Shown in pieces: positions 7,406 to 15,803 of a DNA stretch of 64,000 bases. The translations under genes and the position numbers were made by a program. The notes beneath the pieces are model-generated. The model was not told the origin of the DNA and searched no databases. It saw only the letters and a program-made list of their open reading frames with translations. Source of the stretch: Chitinophaga polysaccharea (GTDB lineage: Bacteria > Bacteroidota > Bacteroidia > Chitinophagales > Chitinophagaceae); contig NZ_CABFVU010000002.1 in NCBI RefSeq assembly GCF_902150045.1, positions 1,042,001 through 1,106,000 of the forward strand. Reading direction: 5' to 3'. How positions within the stretch are numbered: the stretch's first letter is position 1; every line of letters begins with the position of its first letter.

Positions 7406-10186
7406 GAATATCATGCGAAGTATGAGAAGGGAAAAACCACCACTACTAACAGCCTTGGGCATACCACCACTTACTGTTATGATGATCGTAACCTGATCAG
7501 TAAAATAACAGATGGTAACGGTGGCGTTGTCCTGCAACAATATAATCTCTACGAAGAACTGGAGGTAATTATAGATCCGGCAGGGAATACAATGAAGTTT
7601 GAATATGACGCGTTTGGAAATAAAGTGAAGGAAACCAATGAAAACGGAGAATCTACCGCGTTCTATTATGATGAAGCACAGCGGTTGGAAGGTATTAAAA
7701 CACCAGCCGGCAGGAAACAGCAATGGGAATATAATGAACAGGGATTACCGGAAAGAAGAAAGACCATTGATGGAAATATAATCCGGTATGGATATACAGG
7801 TCCATATCTGACAAAAATCACTTACAACAATGGGCGCATTTTCAGGCTGGCATATGATGAGCAGCATAATCTTACCCGGCTCATTTCACCGGAAAATGCT
7901 GAATTGCATTGGAAATATGATGAACTGGGCCAGTTAATAAAAGAGATCACGGAAACAGGTTATTGGTACGAATATGATTACGATGCTTCCGGGAATATGA
8001 TCCGCATGGAAGAAGCAAATGGTACCATCCAGCATTTTAGTTATGATGCTGCAGATAACCTGGTGCAGGCGGCAGATGGTCAGCGCGAAGTTAAATTCAG
8101 TTACGGGCCGCTGGGCGTATTAACGGGAAGAAGCCAGCAAGGCGTGAACATCCGGTTTAATTATGATAACGAATTGCAGTTGCGCAGCATTGCCAACGAA
8201 GGCGGGGAGCTGTACAGGCTGGAGCAGGACGCCAATGGCAATGTGATCAATGAATGGGGCTTCGATGGCGTACATTACCATTATGAACGGGACATCGCCG
8301 GAAGAGTGAGAAAAGTCATCCGTCCTGATAACCGCTGGACTGTTTGCGATTATGACGGCACCGGTTTACTGGTGCGGGAAGAACATTATGACGGTAGTGT
8401 AACGGCTTATGGATATAACAAGGACGGCCTGCTTACAGGCGCTTTTAATGAAGATGGCGCTGTAACTATTCAACGGGATAATTATGGTCGTGTAATCAGC
8501 GAAACGCAGGGAGCCTATGCTGTAACCCGCCGGTATAATGAGTGGGGTGATCCGGTTCTTGTGGAAAGCAGCCTGGGAGCTGCTATCACGTTAGAACACA
8601 ATGGAGCGGGACAGGTGGAAAAAATGCAGGCCTCCAACGGATATCAGGATAGCTGGCAGGCACAGTGGAAACATAATGAAAGCGGGCTGGAAGTATTGCG
8701 GCAGCTTTCAGGCGGAGTAACAGTACAAACGCAACGCGACAAAGAGGGAAAGGTATTACGGCAATCCATTGGTGTACATAAAGCTGAACAAAGCCGTATA
8801 CGGTATGATTGGGATAGAAACACACAGCTGCGCCGTATTGTGAATGAAATGAGCGGTATGCATACGCAGTTCGCATACGATGAATTTGATAACCTGGTGA
8901 GCGCCAGTTATAGTCAAACGGGAGGAACGGTTGCCGAAACAATTTATCGTGTACCTGATAGGCTGGGGCATCTTTTTAAAACACAGGCGCGGAAAGACCG
9001 TATATACGGAAAAGGCGGCCGGCTGCTGGAATGCCCGGATTATTTCTATTACTACGACGGAGAAGGAAATCTTATTTTCAAAGAATTCCGGCACAACAAT
9101 AACAGTACTGCAGAAGATAAACGCCCCTGGGCAAAAGCAAATAAAATTACGCTCAATGGCAGCTATACAGGTTGGGCATATGAATGGAAGGCAAATGGAT
9201 TGCTGGGAAAAGTGATCACTCCCAACGGCGGAGAAATTGTTTTTAGCTATGATCCGTTGGGCCGCCGTATTGCCAGGGTAAATAAACGGAAGCAGCAGGT
9301 AACCCGCTGGCTCTGGGATGGACATGTACCCTTGCATGAATGGCAATATACCGGTGATTACCCGCCGCATTTGCAGGCCGTGGCAGATGGAGCATTAGAG
9401 CTGGAACAGGAACCCGTGGAAAACCTGGTGACATGGATATTCGAAGAAAATTCATTTGTACCCTGCGCCAAACTCACTGCCAACGGTTCCTACAGTATTG
9501 TAACTGATTACCTGGGCACGCCCACACATGCCTTCGATGCTTCCGGAAACAAAGTATGGGAGCGGGAATTGGATTGCTATGGAAAAGTGCGGCATCTGCA
9601 TGGTGATAGAACTTTTTGTAATTATCTTTATCAGGGACAGTATGAAGATACTGAAACAGGGTTGTGCTATAACAGGTTCAGATACTATGAACCGGATAGT
9701 GGAATGTTCATCTCCCAGGACCCGATTAAGTTAGCTTCCGGTGAGTTCAATCTTTATGCTTACGTGCGTGATCCAAATACCTGGATAGACGCCTGGGGAT
9801 TGGAAGGGGAAGAAATGATAAGGGTATACCATTATACGGATATACGCGGATATAATGGTATTATGGGAAGCGGGAAAATTAACATGAGCGACCCGGGAGC
9901 CAGGGGAAAAGGGGCGATAGCAGGAAAACCCAAAGCAGTGTATGTGACAACTATGTCTCCCGAAGAACTAAAAGCCTCTAAAGCCCGTGGACAAATGGGC
10001 CTGACCAGGGAAAAGAGCCAGCGCTATATATCCTTTGAAATCGAAAAGAGTAAAGTGAAGAGGGTAGACCGGCAAGATGGCGTGAAACGGCTTTATATTG
10101 AAGAAGATATAGAATTAAGAGAATTAAAAGGGAAAAAGTATAGATTAAAAGAGGATGTCAGGGCAGGAGTGGGATGCGTCGATTAA
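5849..10186 (+). CDS. Rhs polymorphic toxin with C-terminal ART-HYD1-like domain
   Basis: This is a 1,445-aa Rhs effector. Residues 1-250 are a PAAR-like delivery region with a hydrophobic stretch at about 66-85 and a run of eight prolines after it (WMGSSTVLADGGPF and VLVGGPP resemble PAAR blocks). From about 278 (FGEPVDAASGQVV) the DUF6531/Rhs beta-cage begins, with many YD repeats such as YDEAGNMV, YDALGQL-type units and GRRIARVNKRKQQVTRWLW. The conserved cage end RFRYYEPDSGMFISQDP and DPNTWIDAWGL marks the autocleavage site. The last ~125 residues are the toxin: VYHYTDIRGYNGI and AVYVTTMSPEEL fit the HYD1 type of ADP-ribosyltransferase. The downstream gene is the likely immunity protein. 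Toxin-family assignment is by motif only. Confidence 0.85.
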   Translation: MAVENKGFGALFAEKKNSLDHIQKGMASILPAFPGMPAAKYFDLGIGIDFHDSVFPPSPLLPVPHIGMVFDIIGAIMAAIASVVPPPPPPPPVEEGKEPEQQPFSLAATAQMLVHALSPSVKVHNQWVANAGTPILHLPAIIAHLPFPIVKPKAASEMWMGSSTVLADGGPFSTQFHPALSCNLVGLPSPPRLNKKSSAFALMAPTSVLLIMTSSGKPVLVGGPPIIDLFQLMFKLGLKGLSKAAGAALQKVINKIESRFPKLAGILQDFKCKRFGEPVDAASGQVVSSNIDFQLPGPIPLVWERTYYSSAEVPGPLGYNWHHSYHLSVYDLRNGYFSIRLADGRETVMPALPAGGSYFNRIEQLWWRRDNSGYYLESKDQLTYRFHAKPAHDGSCMLSEILNPAGFHIQFRYNGHGYLQQIIDSSNRVLQVTTDEQGRIECIHTYKAATRINLVRYAYDEAGNMVSTTNARDVSKYFFYKGHLLVRLTTKTGMNFYWEYDGSGENARCIHTWGDGGVLEYHAKYEKGKTTTTNSLGHTTTYCYDDRNLISKITDGNGGVVLQQYNLYEELEVIIDPAGNTMKFEYDAFGNKVKETNENGESTAFYYDEAQRLEGIKTPAGRKQQWEYNEQGLPERRKTIDGNIIRYGYTGPYLTKITYNNGRIFRLAYDEQHNLTRLISPENAELHWKYDELGQLIKEITETGYWYEYDYDASGNMIRMEEANGTIQHFSYDAADNLVQAADGQREVKFSYGPLGVLTGRSQQGVNIRFNYDNELQLRSIANEGGELYRLEQDANGNVINEWGFDGVHYHYERDIAGRVRKVIRPDNRWTVCDYDGTGLLVREEHYDGSVTAYGYNKDGLLTGAFNEDGAVTIQRDNYGRVISETQGAYAVTRRYNEWGDPVLVESSLGAAITLEHNGAGQVEKMQASNGYQDSWQAQWKHNESGLEVLRQLSGGVTVQTQRDKEGKVLRQSIGVHKAEQSRIRYDWDRNTQLRRIVNEMSGMHTQFAYDEFDNLVSASYSQTGGTVAETIYRVPDRLGHLFKTQARKDRIYGKGGRLLECPDYFYYYDGEGNLIFKEFRHNNNSTAEDKRPWAKANKITLNGSYTGWAYEWKANGLLGKVITPNGGEIVFSYDPLGRRIARVNKRKQQVTRWLWDGHVPLHEWQYTGDYPPHLQAVADGALELEQEPVENLVTWIFEENSFVPCAKLTANGSYSIVTDYLGTPTHAFDASGNKVWERELDCYGKVRHLHGDRTFCNYLYQGQYEDTETGLCYNRFRYYEPDSGMFISQDPIKLASGEFNLYAYVRDPNTWIDAWGLEGEEMIRVYHYTDIRGYNGIMGSGKINMSDPGARGKGAIAGKPKAVYVTTMSPEELKASKARGQMGLTREKSQRYISFEIEKSKVKRVDRQDGVKRLYIEEDIELRELKGKKYRLKEDVRAGVGCVD

Positions 10187-10197
10187 AATTATAAACT

Positions 10198-10626
10198 ATG
10201 AATTGGACAGGAGAACTGTATGGTTTTTATACAGAAAAGCCAATACAGGAAGTATTTGAAGCATTAAAAAATAAGGCATTGGAAATGTCTTATAAATCCG
10301 ACTATAATAAAACCGATATAGAGGAAACCTTATTGTTTTATAAGGATGAAAAGATGTTGGAATATCATCTGGAAAATGGCTACAACACGGAACTGAACGG
10401 AGAGGGATGTTTTTCCGTGGAGGCGAAAACGGTTAAACTGGATGGCATAGCTACCTTGTTTGAGTTTGAAGGGCTTTCTGATTTTGAGCCCTATGATATC
10501 AACCTGGTGTTCAGCAGGATTTATTATTACGTGTTGATAGTTCCTGATTTTATTGAAGAATCCGAGTTCTCAAAGAAAATACATTCAATGTTTCACCAGG
10601 TATTAAGTGAGGTGAAATCGGGGTAA
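10198..10626 (+). CDS. Candidate immunity protein for the first Rhs toxin
   Basis: This 142-aa acidic cytoplasmic protein has no signal peptide and belongs to no family I recognise. It starts 11 bp after the rhs stop and lies directly behind the ART-HYD1-like toxin tip, the classic immunity position in polymorphic toxin loci. Visible features are an N-terminal helix (IQEVFEALKNKAL) and a C-terminal helix (EFSKKIHSMFHQVLSEV), around beta segments such as VKLDGIATLFEFEGL. Base composition is more AT-rich than the rhs core, as is common for swapped toxin/immunity tips. The function is inferred from position alone. Confidence 0.6.
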   Translation: MNWTGELYGFYTEKPIQEVFEALKNKALEMSYKSDYNKTDIEETLLFYKDEKMLEYHLENGYNTELNGEGCFSVEAKTVKLDGIATLFEFEGLSDFEPYDINLVFSRIYYYVLIVPDFIEESEFSKKIHSMFHQVLSEVKSG

Positions 10627-10649
10627 CAGGAGCAGATGGATCACTGAAG

Positions 10650-12240
10650 ACCATATCCCGCAAGGGAATAAAGTAATCATATCATGGCTGTAGAAAATAA
10701 AGGCTTCGGGGCATTATTTGCAGAAAAGAAAAACTCACTGGACCATATCCAGAAAGGAATGGCCAGTATATTACCGGCTTTCCCCGGAATGCCCGCTGCA
10801 AAATATTTTGACCTCGGTATAGGCATAGATTTTCATGATTCGGTATTTCCTCCTTCTCCCTTATTACCGGTGCCTCATATCGGTATGGTGTTCGATATCA
10901 TAGGAGCTATAATGGCCGCCATTGCCAGCGTAGTGCCGCCACCTCCGCCACCGCCGCCAGTGGAGGAAGGAAAAGAGCCGGAGCAGCAACCATTCTCGCT
11001 GGCAGCTACGGCACAAATGCTGGTGCATGCCCTGAGCCCTTCAGTAAAAGTACATAACCAGTGGGTAGCAAATGCAGGTACACCCATCCTGCATTTGCCC
11101 GCTATCATAGCACACCTGCCGTTTCCCATTGTGAAGCCGAAAGCCGCTTCCGAAATGTGGATGGGCAGTTCTACCGTGCTGGCAGATGGTGGTCCCTTTT
11201 CCACCCAGTTTCACCCGGCATTATCGTGTAACCTTGTGGGGTTACCATCTCCGCCACGGCTCAATAAAAAAAGTTCCGCCTTCGCCCTGATGGCGCCCAC
11301 TTCAGTACTGCTGATCATGACATCCTCCGGGAAACCGGTGCTGGTAGGCGGTCCACCAATTATCGACCTGTTCCAGCTGATGTTTAAGCTGGGCCTGAAA
11401 GGATTGTCAAAAGCAGCAGGGGCGGCCCTGCAGAAGGTGATCAATAAAATAGAAAGCCGCTTTCCCAAACTGGCAGGCATACTGCAGGACTTTAAGTGTA
11501 AAAGGTTTGGAGAGCCCGTGGATGCAGCAAGCGGGCAGGTGGTTTCTTCCAATATAGATTTTCAGTTACCCGGGCCTATCCCACTGGTATGGGAACGCAC
11601 CTATTACAGCAGCGCGGAAGTACCCGGCCCATTGGGCTACAACTGGCATCACAGCTATAACCTCAGCGTGTATGACCTGCGTAATGGTTACTTCAGTATA
11701 CGCCTGGCAGACGGCCGCGAAACAGTAATGCCTGCACTACCCGCAGGCGGCAGTTACTTTAACAGGATAGAACAATTATGGTGGCGCCGCGACAACAACG
11801 GGTATTACCTGGAGAGTAAAGACCAACTTACTTACCGGTTCCATGCAAAACCGGCACGTGACGGAAGTTGTATGCTTTCTGAAATCCGCAACCCCGCAGG
11901 ATTCCATATACAGTTCCGGTATAACGGGCACGGCTATCTGCAACAGATCATCGACAGCAGCAACCGCGTGCTGCAGGTAACCACAGATGAGCAGGACCGT
12001 ATTGAATGCATTCATACCTACAAAGCAGCCACCCGTATTAACCTGGTGCGCTATGCCTATGATGAAGCAGGAAATATGGTGAGCACCACCAATGCGCGGG
12101 ATGTGAGCAAATACTTTTTTTACAAAGGACATCTGCTGGTACGGCTCACCAACCAAACCGGGATGAACTTCTACTGGGAATATGACGGCAGCGGGGAAAA
12201 CGCCCGTTGTATACATACCTGGGGAGATGGAGGAGTACTG
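10650..12240 (+). repeat. Near-identical rhs 5' block, copy 2
   Basis: This is the second copy of the block at 5815-7405. The non-coding leader immediately before the ATG (ataaagtaatcatatc) is shared as well. The duplication therefore includes the translation-initiation region and not only the conserved protein domain. Confidence 0.92.
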
Positions 12241-15012
12241 GAATATCAAGCAAAGTATGAGAAAGGAAAGACAGTTGTTACTAACGGTCTTGGGCATACG
12301 ACAGTTTACTGTTTCCGCGAAAACCGGCTGATCTATAAAATCATTGATGGTAACGGAGGGATTACCTTACAGCATTACAATATTTACGAGGAACTGGAGG
12401 TAGTAATAGACCCTGCCGGTAACACTGAAAAGTATGAGTATGACGCCTATGGAAATAAAGTGAAGGAAACCAATGGCAACGGGGAATCAACCTTGTTTTA
12501 TTTTGATGAAGAGCAACGGTTTACGGGCATTAAAACGCCCGGTGGTAGAAAAATGGAGTTAACCTATAACGAAGAAGGCCTGGTGGTGAAGAAGAAGAAC
12601 CTGGAAGGACAGGTAACCCGTTACCGGTATACAGGTCCTTATGTTACGCAGGTGGTCTATAAAGACGGGCGCACCTTCGAGCTGGAATATGATGAACAGC
12701 ACAATCTCAGTGGAATCATCTCACCGGAAAAAACAGCAAGGCATTGGAAATATGATGAACTGGGACAGCTGGTAAAAGAAACCACTGAAACAGGCTACTG
12801 TTATGTCTATGAGCAGGATGTTGCCGGTAATGTTACCCTCGTGGAAGAAGCAGATGGCAACACACATCAGTTCACTTATGATGCTGCTGATAACCTGGTA
12901 AAGGCTGTTAATGGCCACCGCGAGGTAAGTTTTAACTACGGACCATTGGGTGTATTAACGGGAAGAACCCAACGGGGTGTGAATGTACGCTTTAACTACG
13001 ACAGGGAGCTGCAGCTGCGCAGTATTGCCAATGAAGGAGGTGAACTGTACAGGATGGAGCCGGACGCCAATGGAAATATCATCAATGAATGGGGTTTTGA
13101 TGGCATACATTATCACTATGAACGGGATGGTGCAGGACGTGTAAAAAAAATAATACGGCCGGATAACCGCTGGACCTCCTGTGAATACGATGGTATAGGA
13201 CAATTGGTGAGGGAAGAGTTTAGCGACGGCAGTGTTACCGCATACGGATATAACAAAGATGGCTTGCTGACGGGCGCCTTCAATGAAGATGGGGCAGTGA
13301 CCATTCAACGTGATGCTTATGGTCGTACTGTTAGTGAAGCACAGGGTGCTTATGAGGTGACACGTGAATATAACGAATGGGGAGAGCAGGTTTTCCTGGG
13401 AAGTACCTTAGGTGCTGCTATCCGGCTGGAGCATCATGCCGCGGGATATGTGGAAAAGATGCAGGCTGCTCATGGACCGGGAGGATCCTGGCAGGCGCAG
13501 TGGAAACATAACGAAAGCGGGCTGGAAATATTGAGACAGCTGTCTGGTGGAGTGAATGTGCAAACACAGCGCGATAAACAGGGAAGAGTAGTACGGCAGT
13601 CGATCGGGGTACATAACGTGGAGCAGCGCCGGATCCGCTATGATTGGGGGAAAAACTCGAAGCTGCGCAGTATAGTGAATGAACTGAGCGGTGCACAGGC
13701 GTTGTTCTCTTACGACGAGTTGGATAACCTGGTGAGTGGCAGCTATAGCCAGCGGGGAAGCGGCATGGACATCGTTTACCGGATACCGGATAAGCTGGGG
13801 CATCTTTTCAGAACACCAGGCCGTACCGACCGTGTGTATGGTAAAGGCGGGCGTTTGCTGGAATGCCCGGACTATTTCTATTATTACGACGGAGAAGGAA
13901 ATCTCATCTGCAAAGAATTCCGTCACAATCACCAGGTAGCGGAAGACAAACAAGCATGGGCCAAAGCAAATAAAGTAGTATTGAAAGGAAGCCGCACGGG
14001 TTGGGTATATGAATGGAAGGCAAACGGGTGGCTGGGAAAAGTGATCACTCCTGCAGGGGGAGAAATTGTATTCAGCTATGACCCGCTGGGAAGACGTATT
14101 GCAAAAGTGAACAAACGGAAGCAGGAGGTAACCCGCTGGCTCTGGAACGGAAATGTACCATTGCATGAATGGCAGTACACCGGTGATTATCCACCTCACC
14201 TGGAAGCGGCGACCAACGGGGCATTGCAAATAGAACAGGAACCGGTAGATAACCTGGTGACCTGGATATTTGAAGAGGGTTCCCTGGTGCCTTGCGCAAA
14301 ACTTACAACAGCAGGAGCTTACAGCATTATTGCAGATCATCTTGGCACACCGGTACATGCTTTTGATACATCAGGAAATAAAGTGTGGGAGCGAGAACTG
14401 GATTGCTATGGAAAACTAAGGTACCTGCATGGTGATAAAACATTTTGTAATTATCTTTATCAGGGTCAGTATGAAGATGCAGAAACTGGCCTGAGCTATA
14501 ACAGGTTCCGCTACTATGATTCCGGCAGCGGGATGTATATTTCCCAGGATCCTATCGGGTTGCTGGGCGGAATGAGATTGTATGGTTATGTACATGATCC
14601 GAATAGCTGGGTAGATGTATATGGCCTCGCTGGTGGCGCCGGTGCGGGCTCTGGCCGTGGCTGGTTAAACTGGGCCAAGCAATGGCATGATAAACGGGCA
14701 GATGAAATATTTGGTACGGGTAACCAGGGACGGTCCATTGGCGGACGTAACTATGATAAATATTACGACGGCAAAGATATTGAGTTCAAATCCGATAATT
14801 TTTCCAAAGGCCCAAGGTCAAAAGAGTCTTTAGCCAGGATGGATAAGCAGGTGGATAAAGATATTGCCAACAAGGTTGCCGGAAGAGCCAATCCGCACTG
14901 GCATTTCGACCATGATCCAACTAATGCGGCAGATATGCAGGACCTCCTGAAGAAAATGGATGATAACGGAATTACCCATACACATGGTAAAACATACCCT
15001 GGTAGTCACTAA
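10684..15012 (+). CDS. Rhs polymorphic toxin with C-terminal nuclease-like domain
   Basis: This 1,442-aa paralogue of the upstream Rhs protein has the same PAAR-like N-terminus, proline run and DUF6531/YD cage, ending at RFRYYDSGSGMYISQDPIGL and DPNSWVDVYGL. The last ~125 residues are a different toxin. RNYDKYYDGKDIEFKS gives a D-x8-E-x-K arrangement typical of PD-(D/E)xK (Tox-REase) nucleases, followed by a basic helix (SKESLARMDKQVDKD) and WHFDHDPTNAADMQDLL. This suggests a DNase-type effector, but the fold is inferred from this motif only. The following gene is the likely antitoxin. The central cage is clearly diverged from copy 1, unlike the 5' third. Confidence 0.83.
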   Translation: MAVENKGFGALFAEKKNSLDHIQKGMASILPAFPGMPAAKYFDLGIGIDFHDSVFPPSPLLPVPHIGMVFDIIGAIMAAIASVVPPPPPPPPVEEGKEPEQQPFSLAATAQMLVHALSPSVKVHNQWVANAGTPILHLPAIIAHLPFPIVKPKAASEMWMGSSTVLADGGPFSTQFHPALSCNLVGLPSPPRLNKKSSAFALMAPTSVLLIMTSSGKPVLVGGPPIIDLFQLMFKLGLKGLSKAAGAALQKVINKIESRFPKLAGILQDFKCKRFGEPVDAASGQVVSSNIDFQLPGPIPLVWERTYYSSAEVPGPLGYNWHHSYNLSVYDLRNGYFSIRLADGRETVMPALPAGGSYFNRIEQLWWRRDNNGYYLESKDQLTYRFHAKPARDGSCMLSEIRNPAGFHIQFRYNGHGYLQQIIDSSNRVLQVTTDEQDRIECIHTYKAATRINLVRYAYDEAGNMVSTTNARDVSKYFFYKGHLLVRLTNQTGMNFYWEYDGSGENARCIHTWGDGGVLEYQAKYEKGKTVVTNGLGHTTVYCFRENRLIYKIIDGNGGITLQHYNIYEELEVVIDPAGNTEKYEYDAYGNKVKETNGNGESTLFYFDEEQRFTGIKTPGGRKMELTYNEEGLVVKKKNLEGQVTRYRYTGPYVTQVVYKDGRTFELEYDEQHNLSGIISPEKTARHWKYDELGQLVKETTETGYCYVYEQDVAGNVTLVEEADGNTHQFTYDAADNLVKAVNGHREVSFNYGPLGVLTGRTQRGVNVRFNYDRELQLRSIANEGGELYRMEPDANGNIINEWGFDGIHYHYERDGAGRVKKIIRPDNRWTSCEYDGIGQLVREEFSDGSVTAYGYNKDGLLTGAFNEDGAVTIQRDAYGRTVSEAQGAYEVTREYNEWGEQVFLGSTLGAAIRLEHHAAGYVEKMQAAHGPGGSWQAQWKHNESGLEILRQLSGGVNVQTQRDKQGRVVRQSIGVHNVEQRRIRYDWGKNSKLRSIVNELSGAQALFSYDELDNLVSGSYSQRGSGMDIVYRIPDKLGHLFRTPGRTDRVYGKGGRLLECPDYFYYYDGEGNLICKEFRHNHQVAEDKQAWAKANKVVLKGSRTGWVYEWKANGWLGKVITPAGGEIVFSYDPLGRRIAKVNKRKQEVTRWLWNGNVPLHEWQYTGDYPPHLEAATNGALQIEQEPVDNLVTWIFEEGSLVPCAKLTTAGAYSIIADHLGTPVHAFDTSGNKVWERELDCYGKLRYLHGDKTFCNYLYQGQYEDAETGLSYNRFRYYDSGSGMYISQDPIGLLGGMRLYGYVHDPNSWVDVYGLAGGAGAGSGRGWLNWAKQWHDKRADEIFGTGNQGRSIGGRNYDKYYDGKDIEFKSDNFSKGPRSKESLARMDKQVDKDIANKVAGRANPHWHFDHDPTNAADMQDLLKKMDDNGITHTHGKTYPGSH

Positions 15013-15032
15013 ATAAAAATAAGAAATATAGT

Positions 15033-15644
15033 ATGTCTGAGTTTTTTAGCGTAGTCAATGAATTTGAAGAGATGATTGAGCGGTTTGATTTTAAACAACC
15101 GAAGAAGGTCTGGTATCCTCATCTGGTGGCATTGACCAAACATATAGAAGATGTTTTTTACTGTTATGTGATCGCAAGGGTATATAAACACGATGGCTCC
15201 CTGCAAACCACTATGTGGGTAGGGCCTATCGACAGGCCCGATGATGGTCTTGATAGTTTGTCGGCCCATATTAAGGTGGATATTGGATATACACAAACCC
15301 TCGACGAAGAATTTTTCCGGAATTGTGAAAAAAAGATCATTCGCCTGATCGAAGATGGAACTTTAACTTCATTATTGGCTACCTCAAAAAAAGAACTGAC
15401 GGATCCCTCTGTAATGAACAGGAGGTATGAAGTATATACTGCTTATCTTCTGCCATTTTTCAGGAAGATAGTTGAGGTGACGGGCGGGGATATGAAGGTA
15501 CTGAAAAGCAAAACCAAATGTCAGGAAGCAATAGAAAAGGAGTTTTTGAATCTGGAGGGGGAGATGAAAGTATTCTTTGACAAATTTGGGCTAAAGGCTA
15601 CTAAAGACAATATTTGGGAATGGTGCTATATTTATTCCCTGTAG
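15033..15644 (+). CDS. Candidate immunity protein for the second Rhs toxin
   Basis: This 203-aa cytoplasmic protein starts 20 bp after the second rhs gene and ends the cluster. I recognise no family. It is mixed alpha/beta: an N-terminal helix (FEEMIERF), a central strand-rich region (YCYVIARVY, SLQTTMWVG) and long C-terminal helices (YTAYLLPFFRKIVEV, CQEAIEKEFLNLEGEMKVFF). It shares no visible similarity with the 142-aa candidate immunity protein, as expected if each matches a different toxin tip. The role is inferred from gene order. Confidence 0.6.
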   Translation: MSEFFSVVNEFEEMIERFDFKQPKKVWYPHLVALTKHIEDVFYCYVIARVYKHDGSLQTTMWVGPIDRPDDGLDSLSAHIKVDIGYTQTLDEEFFRNCEKKIIRLIEDGTLTSLLATSKKELTDPSVMNRRYEVYTAYLLPFFRKIVEVTGGDMKVLKSKTKCQEAIEKEFLNLEGEMKVFFDKFGLKATKDNIWEWCYIYSL

Positions 15645-15753
15645 CGCTTAACAAGTCTGCATCTCTGATACACTATGAAAAACATTTCATCTTTCGTTGC
15701 AAAAAAAGAACAGGAAGTGGCAACCGTTTACAGGAGCGTTACTGCTGAATCAT

Positions 15754-15787
15754 GATAAGCCGTTTATGATATCATAAACGGCCTATC
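15754..15787. terminator. Palindromic hairpin between converging genes
   Basis: A perfect 24-bp palindrome (15759-15782, arm GCCGTTTATGAT) is extended by GATA/TATC outer pairs. It sits between the end of the Rhs cluster and the converging 3-hydroxyacyl-CoA dehydrogenase gene. It could end transcription from either side, although neither side has a U-tract. Confidence 0.45.
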
Positions 15788-15803
15788 ACCAAACGCTTCC
15801 CCG

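Noticed and set aside
5849..15012. YD repeats as a CRISPR-like or satellite array
   Set aside because: The repeats are degenerate protein-level Rhs units, not regularly spaced DNA repeats.
15675..15755. A 26-codon ATG frame (MKNISSFVAKKEQ...) ending at the palindrome after the Rhs cluster
   Set aside because: Too short and without family, promoter or operon support to call a gene; it may be chance.
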